Origin: Nipponacmea schrenckii
Lineage: Eukaryota; Mollusca; Gastropoda; Lottiidae
Length of the DNA: 64,000 bases
Reading direction: 5' to 3'
Assembly (NCBI GenBank): GCA_030562195.1
Contig: CM060199.1
Coordinates: forward strand, 13,784,338-13,848,337
Part shown: positions 56,876 through 64,000 of the stretch, piece after piece
Position numbering within the stretch: position 1 is the first letter of the stretch
Layout of the letters: every line of letters begins with the position of its first letter
The notes under the pieces: model-generated
What the model was told of the DNA's origin: nothing
The model's database searches: none
The model's input: only the letters and a program-made list of their open reading frames with translations
Position numbers and translations under genes: made by a program

Positions 56876-57572
56876 ATATTTCCCGCTATTCTAAGCGAAA
56901 CGCGGGAAACTTTAATTAAAATAAGACCAAACCTTAGTTCTTTTTTTCATTTTTAATTTAGACATGTCTAACGACTTGAACGTTCAAATTAACCTTGGCC
57001 TATACATTGGCTCATACAAAATGTTTATTCCATGAGGCATTGAATACACTTTTTGTTCGCGTTATAAAATGCCAACGCTAGAGAGGGCCAAATTTGATTG
57101 ATTAAAATAGGTTAGGTCAAAAGGTTAAGAGCTTCGTCGTTATTCCCTATGTGAAGTATCTAAGTTAAAATAAAAGCATTACTTGCAAAGTGCTCTTTCC
57201 AATGCATGAGGTAAAATCCTTATTTCATTCCAAAAACCACCACAAATGAATTCTTTTTTTTCAAAATTATACGTATGTATAGCAGATTGATATGGTAGAG
57301 TTACAATATTTCATAAGTTTAACCAGTCATATCTGATTGAAATAAGATCACAATTTCTTTGTTCTATGCAATAACAGTAATTTTAATATGCATTCGAATA
57401 AGACGGGAGTTATAAGACATTTGCTGTAAATTGTGCAATGTTTTGTACGAAAAAACAATTATTATCAATAGGCTTGAAGCAAAATGTAGCATTGTGGTAA
57501 AATTGTATGATAACATTGTGCTTTTAGGTGAATATTTATCATTGTAGGCTCGAGAAGTGATAGTCCGGTAAA

Positions 57573-59880
57573 ATGAGCAGACCATCAATGACCAGTAGTT
57601 ACAACTCAGCAATCTTCAGCGACGGCAGCACGGAATATTATCTAAAATGCAAACAACTGTGTGGTTACAAATTCAAAAAGAAACATGCCCAACTTTTAGG
57701 TGTATTACTAATAGCTATGGTTCCCATTTCTACTTTAGTAACTCAAAACTCCTTAACTGCACACGGCGCAACAACTTCCATTGAGCAGAACGTCATCATC
57801 ACTAGGAACACAGAGTCCGTGATTCTAATGACGTCTGTAATACATCGTCTGCAAATAGAGCGCGGAATGAGCGCTTTATACATCGGCAGTAACTATTCAG
57901 CAAGTGTAAGATCTAGGCTAGTAGAAGCTCTGAATCATTCTGACAACGCTGTAGAATCCCTAACACCATGGCCAATATTTTCAAAAATGGAATACCTTGA
58001 AACAAAAAGAAAATTCATCCTTCACCTTCAAATTTTCCGAGAACAGATCTGGAATAATTCCATCATTAATGTTATAGACTTCTATACTGATATTAATACC
58101 CGGATGTTGAATGTGATAGCCGACAAGTTACAGATGAGTCGAGTGGCTGATACGGGCTTCAGTTTCGTGGCCTACCACTTGTTTCTGTTGAGTAAGGAGG
58201 AAACGGGTATAGAGAGAGCTCTCGGAAGCACGTTCTTTTCTAAAGGTAATAAGAATCACCTTTGATGGTCAAAACAAGATGGTAATACCGTTGGTTGGTA
58301 CCTACGTCATTCTTTAACTTGTTCGCTTTAGGATAATTGCAGCCAATAATAGTACGTCCAACCTTTACGTCGTTGTTTGATTACTTGGTGTCATGTTTCA
58401 AGACACATTTCCTTGTGAATATCCACTTCCGTTTTTTTTTATCAAAGTTTTGTTTTGTTAATTTCAGGTGGGTTCAACGAGGAAGAGTACTATGAGTATA
58501 ATAAAAGAAGATTAATGGGCGAATCTTATCTGACAATTAGTCAGCAATATTCGGACACAATCCGGCATTCAATGACTAAGTACAGAGCAAGTGGTCTGAG
58601 TAGAGAGATTCAGCTACAAAGAAATGTTATTATTAGAAACAATATTTCTCAAGCTTCCGTCGTTCAAGGAGAAATTTGGTTTTCTAATTTAACGGATTAT
58701 TTGAACCTCCAGAAAAGCGTTCAAGATGATTTGGTAGAAAAGGTCGTCCAAGATATAACCACGAGGACCACTGAATTAAAATATCAGTTTATTGTTGCTT
58801 TAGTAGCTTTAATAATTCCAATTTGTCTATCTCCATTCATTATCTATTTTATCTATCGCCTTCTCACCAAAATGAACGCTTTCAACGATTCTTTAAAATC
58901 AAAAGGTGATACAGAGCGGAAAGAAAGGAAACGAAATCAAGCCTTGCTTTATGAGATTTTACCCATCCCAGTAGCTCGGAAGCTTTTAAAGGCAGATATT
59001 GTGGATCCCGAACATTTTCAATCAGTGACGGTTTTTTTCTCTGACATTTGTGAGTTTGAGGACATTGTGGCCAATAGTCTGCCTCTACAGATAATTGATA
59101 TGATGAACTGTATTTTCAGACTATTTGACAGTAAATTGACTAATTATGACGTTTATAAAGTTGAAACTGTCGGTAAGTAGAAAACAACCCGAATAATCAA
59201 CGGTTAGCCGAGTATGTGACTGCTAGCCCTTGACTAATAAGAGAAATTCAGTAATGAAGTCATCGATATCGGCATGTGTATCGAATGACAAACAAACTCA
59301 TACCGTATCACTATAAATTATGGTGTAACGCACACGCACTTCTTTAATAACAAGGTTCATAACGTTATCAGATGACGACACGTGTAAATTGTGTTGAAAC
59401 GTTATATACCTTGTTATTAAAGGGACTTGTGAGACAAACTGGTATTTTTCGGATTATTAGAATATCTCTACGTTCGAGTGATATAAGTATTAGCCACCCA
59501 ATTATGGGATATAAATATGAATAATTAAAATAGGGGAATCCATGTTTAAATTTCTTGGAGAGGAATATGTTTCTTTTTATAGATATTATATTTTATAAGA
59601 AAAAAAGAAAAAAAGAAAAAATCGAAAATACATAATATCTCAATATACAATTTGTCTAAAATACTAAAAATGCACAAGTACATGAGCATAAAATGGACAG
59701 ATCTATGTTCCGGCGATCAAGCACATGACAATAAAATAAATATACAATACTCCACGTACAAATTGTTTAAAAATACACAAGTTCATGTGCATGAAATGGA
59801 CAGATTTTCAACCTACAATTTGTTTATAAAATGGATATACATGTAATGTATAGTTCCCGCGGCCATGCACCGCGCAGCCG

Positions 59881-59915
<35 letters not shown>

Positions 59916-62900
59916 ACAACACTCCAATGCGCAACCCGCCTAAAACACACAAGGACACGTGCATAAAACGCACAAAACCTACCCCCCAGCGACCAAGCAC
60001 ACGACCGCAAAAAACACGCATTATTTCAACGTACAATTTGTTTTAAAATACACAAGTACATGTGTAAATAATGGACAGATTTATCTTCCGGCGATCAAGT
60101 ACATGACAGCAAAAACCATATATGATTTCAAGGTATAATTCGTTTTAAAATACACAAATACATGTGTATAAAATGGAGCGGGCTACCCAACCCTACTTCA
60201 TTTTATGTTCTTATTTTTCTATGGAGGGGGAGGTAGGATTTGTCTATGCTCAAGACCAGCTTTAAGGATGTTTACTCATCCCCCGACAGTAATAATTTAG
60301 ATTTTCAAAATGGTTCAAGTTATGCCAAAATATAATTGTTGTTGGTGATATACCTGTGAGAAAGGGAAAAATAAAATTAATAAATTACTTAAATCATTAA
60401 ATCATAGAGAAACACAATTGTTAAGATAGCCATCAGCAAGTAAGCCTATAGTTGGTGAAAATAATACCTGTGTAACAGGAAGTATGCTTATTTTAATGAA
60501 AGATTACCAAGAATCATCCTTCGAAAAGTCTTAAAATCTGATGCTGATTTAAAAAGCTTACTTAAATAAAAAAAAGAAAGAAAGAAACAACTTTATCTTT
60601 TAAAGATATCAACATAGCTCCACAATTCATAATCCGTTCAAACCTTGGTCAAACCTCTTGGTATTGTCTTTTCTCAGATTATAAGTACCTATTCACAGCA
60701 TGGTTTTCTGAAATTATGAGAGACATATACAAAGGTCATCGAAATATCACACGCCGATCAAGATCGGGACCCACAGCAACCATTGGCTCTGCGTAACCAA
60801 GTAGTCGGATATGGTCATGATAAAAGGAATCTGAGTGGTCGTGAAATTATTGTGGTCAGAATATGGCTAGAGCAGACTTAACTATCGTGTCTCTGACCAA
60901 AATGGGGCCCCACGTCCAGTTAGTAGTTTAATTTTTTCATTGCAGCTCAAACATACATGGTGGTATCCGGTGCACCCAACAGGAATGAAAAACATGCTGT
61001 AGAAGCAGCCAAATTTTCTCTTGATATACTGGAGGCTTTCAATACCATGACAGTTCCACATTTACCAAACACTAAACTAGACATCAGAATAGGCTTAAAT
61101 ACAGGTTTATATTCACTGTTTTATAATTATGAAATTGACACAAATGCGGCATTGTTGTGGCTTGATTTCATCATAGCGTCACGTGACAAACTATAGTTTA
61201 TCGAAAAATAAACGACAGTTGGTGTAACTGGTTTCTTGAAGGGAGTGATAGTAGAAATATAAATATTTAGTTGTGAACTAGATAAAGACTTGATTTGATT
61301 TGATTGGATTTGACCGAATCTTGGTCAGTCAATGTATATAGTGATCAAATCTTAGACGGGTTTGAATCAAAATTTGTATACCCATAAACATTGGCTAACT
61401 AATAAACAAGACTGCCACCAATAAAATTAGACGATTGGGTACCTTTTACATTTTTTGCTTTTGCTTTTTTAGGGCCTGTGGTAGCGGGTGTCGTAGGGTT
61501 AAAGATGCCAAGATATTGTCTGTTTGGTGATACAGTAAATACAGCATCTCGATGTATGACAACAGGTTTAGGTAAAGTATTCTATTATTGTGTATAATGG
61601 ATAAATCTATATCTGCAATTGTACCTGTAAATACACCTTCCTGGTTTATCACTTCTAGAGTTTTACAATCTCATTCAGCAATGATTGTCTAAAAATATGT
61701 ATCGATTGAATTTCTATGTCGCAATCTTCTCCCCAATAAGTTCAGAAATTTATAATCGTCTATGATGAGAGACAAATTGAAAGATTAGCACAGGTTCCAA
61801 TACTGCTAGGAACATAAACTCTCATCAAGATAGAAAAGAACATAAGTGACGTTTGATTACGAATTTTGGCAAGATATCTGGACATTTCATTGAACTACAT
61901 GATATTTTGGCCAAGGTTCATGTATCTTTTCAAGGTCGATAAACATCATTAATGGCATAATTTTAATGATATTTCAAGAATGTTTGATTTCTCAGTTAAA
62001 AAATTTAATTAATAACATCTTTTTTAATACAATGATATAGACCTGGCAGATCGATATCATTTAATCGATAAATCAATCAGTTTTAATAGTCGAAATTTGA
62101 TTAGAAATGATCAATAATTATCTTTTGGTTTCACTATCCCACAACAGCTAATTATAAAAATGAAGGAGATTATTCCAAGAACAGAGAAATCAAGGTTATG
62201 AGGAACGTTATCGAACATTCAACGCCGAGAATATTTAAGTGTAGAAATTATTGACTTACATGTATATTCAATTAATTGGCGTTGATGCTGGCGAATTGGA
62301 AACATTGAATCACGAACGCTCACAGCATCTACCTTCACCATTCTTGTTACTAATACAATGTCAATAACGCTACTGTTAGAAGGAAAGTTTCAGTGTTGCA
62401 AAAGAAGCTGTAAGCGTTGGCAATAGATCGACTACTGGTTTTGTTCATTCTAAAATAACATGACTAAAGATTTTCATACAACTATACCATTGGATATTGG
62501 ATATGGTAGTACAATTTGAATGGAAATCACTCACGAATATGATAATATTCAGAAGGTTTAACGTCATATAATTAGGAGAATAATGGTCATTAGATAGATG
62601 CGCGTAATAAAAATTCTGCCTTTTTTTCTATACTGTTATTGAATTTTAATAGAATTTATCGAAATAAATAGTTTGTTTTAACTTTTTTTTATAAAAAATT
62701 GAATCTTGAAAATAATGACGAATTATGAATAGCGAAATTCAAAGAGGTCATATCTTTTGGTTTCACTATTCATTACAGTTCGTTATTGCAAAATCGGCTC
62801 CTACATAACACGCTTTGAATGGTTAAAAATAAATATAATCGTATATCCTAAACCATTTTGGTATTCTTATCAAGATCATATAATATTACAGGTGGTTGCA

Positions 62901-62983
62901 TACAGATCAGTGATACAACTAAGCTAAGTTTACAGAATAAAAAAGATTTTCTTATTGAGACTAGAGGAAATATAGAAATGAAG
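57573..62983 (+). CDS. NIT-domain membrane guanylate cyclase (3' end beyond window)
   Basis: Exons 57573-58245, 58468-59172, 60946-61104, 61473-61571 and 62892-62983 join in phase to 576 codons; the last strand of the cyclase domain must lie off the right edge. Order: cytoplasmic N-terminus, TM1 (about 39-58), extracellular NIT domain (about 75-300; [28 protein letters not shown]), TM2 (about 330-353), a short linker ([15 protein letters not shown]), then the class III cyclase domain. There is no kinase-homology domain. NIT domains in bacteria sense nitrate/nitrite; animal NIT cyclases occur in lophotrochozoans. Cyclase residues: metal Asp417 (FSDIC), guanine-binding Glu457 (KVE) and Cys528 (PRYCLFGD), and Asn535/Arg539 (NTASR) are present. 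The second metal Asp (GDAYM in relatives) reads AQTYM, Gln461. It may need a partner subunit. An upstream non-coding exon could sit in the gap. Confidence 0.85.
59640..60170. repeat. ~110-bp tandem repeat with poly-A tract, in the cyclase intron
   Basis: Units marked by TACAATTTGT, ACACAAGTACATGTG and TTCCGGCGATCAAG recur near 59648, 59757, 59812, 60030 and 60130. A 33-A run at 59881-59913 sits inside. The unit flanking it (about 59850-60025) differs from its siblings mainly by T-to-C changes. No coding value. The rest of intron 2 (59173-59640 and 60170-60945) shows nothing recognisable. Confidence 0.7.
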
Positions 62984-64000
62984 GTATGTTTAAAGCCAGT
63001 TTTTCATTGAAGTACACAAAATATAGCAACTATTTGTGATACATCGTAAATTTTAAATTGTGGTAAATTTTCATCACATATTACCAAAATGAAGTCTGGT
63101 ATTTTATCACAATATTAAAATTACTACAATAGGACCTGTGATCGATTTACCACATATGTCACAAATATTGAGATATAATTATTGTAAATTATGTCTTCGT
63201 TAACTTATTAAATACAGTCCGCGCTTTATATTCCTAACTATGCTTTGACTACCAATGACGTTGTTTTAGAGAACCGGTGTTTTCAATCAAAAACATTGTG
63301 AAAGTTGTCAGTTGTCACCATCAAAGTTTTTAGGATGATTTGTCAAAGAAATGGTAGGAATGGATTATTTATGAAAAAAACATGGCTCTCGTAAATATCT
63401 CACAGACTCAATATCCTACTGTTTCACATATTCTTTAGATTTCATATTCCATATTATAGATCTGATACAACAGGATTTGTGCATGCTTTATTACCTTGGA
63501 GGAAGTTATCTAGTACACTAAACCTTCCCGGCCGAGTTCACAATGTCTTTTTGTTTTGTAAATAAGCTTGCGTCATTCAAAAATTGAACTCTGATTGGTT
63601 AATTCCCATCAAAGTCCATTCAAGTTTTTAGAAAAATGGGATGCGATTCCGTTAAATGAAAGTCCTTGATAGTTTTTGGTCAAAATTTTCTTTGATCGTT
63701 GTCACTACCAAAGCTCCGTTAAAGCCTTTTGACCAAGAAAATCTTGATAGTGACAACGTGGCTTTACAGAGGCTCCAGATGGAAAGTAACACCAGACCCA
63801 TGCTACTGCGGGCACGTTGAACCTAGTAAACTTTGCTTTCTTCATGTCAAGAACACCTTATAATTATAATCATTATTACAAATTAATGACAGGGTAAAAA
63901 TCCATATTTAAACAGATTGTTTTTCCTGAATCATTTTTAAACCTTTTTATCGGTTCTCGTTATTGATCATTCACTCATATGGACTTTAATAAGGAATGAA
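62984..64000. other. Downstream intron of the guanylate cyclase gene
   Basis: Follows the exon 5 donor (ATGAAG|GTATGT). I found no exon encoding the expected TYWL-type end of the cyclase domain, so the gene continues past the window. No repeat or other gene recognised. Confidence 0.45.

Noticed and set aside
59813..60046. Short frames containing poly-Lys or poly-Phe
   Set aside because: Products of the 33-A tract in a tandem repeat within an intron.

Overview
The window is nuclear DNA of an animal. Genes are split by GT-AG introns, composition is AT-rich, and retrotransposons and DNA transposons of many classes are present. The gene content (a tandem array of angiotensin-converting-enzyme genes next to a NIT-domain membrane guanylate cyclase) and the repeat types suggest a marine lophotrochozoan, most likely a mollusc; this is inference. 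Two runs of exactly 500 N (28779-29278, 56376-56875) are placeholder scaffold gaps of unknown true size.

Layout: positions 1-49874 hold four tandem ACE (peptidyl-dipeptidase A, M2 family) genes, all on the minus strand. ACE-A (706-3167; exons 1-2 only, the rest lies off the left edge) has a 1-bp frameshift in exon 1. ACE-B (8271-17241) and ACE-C (18458-26429) are intact 13-exon genes of 631 codons each with the same exon sizes. ACE-D (28493-49874) is a more divergent 13-exon gene of 629 codons. B, C and D keep HEMGH, the second zinc Glu and a signal peptide, and end in a hydrophobic tail that suggests membrane anchoring. The copies differ mainly by transposon insertions in introns and spacers, which allows relative dating.

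Mobile DNA: a Penelope-like element and an L1-like LINE tail fill the A-B spacer. A second LINE and tandem-repeat elements sit in ACE-B, and a satellite and a MITE in ACE-C. Two TIR elements lie in the C-D spacer. The last intron of ACE-D holds the 3' part of a BEL/Pao element, itself interrupted by a complete Ty3/gypsy element (30598-37663) with apparently identical 343-bp LTRs and a TTTG target duplication. This gypsy element carries an extra ORF, upstream of gag, with the catalytic blocks of an SGNH/GDSL hydrolase, bracketed by plausible splice sites. Intron 7 of ACE-D holds a nested set: fold-back-like arms, a TIR element, and a TTAA-flanked piggyBac-type MITE.

Positions 49875-57572 are intergenic, with minisatellites, a tRNA-derived SINE with an 8-bp target duplication, and a gap. 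From 57573 a plus-strand gene encodes a NIT-domain guanylate cyclase (5 exons, 3' end beyond the window). Its cyclase domain keeps the guanine-recognition and transition-state residues but lacks one metal-binding Asp, like the beta subunit of a heterodimeric cyclase. ACE-D and the cyclase are divergently arranged, about 7.7 kb apart.
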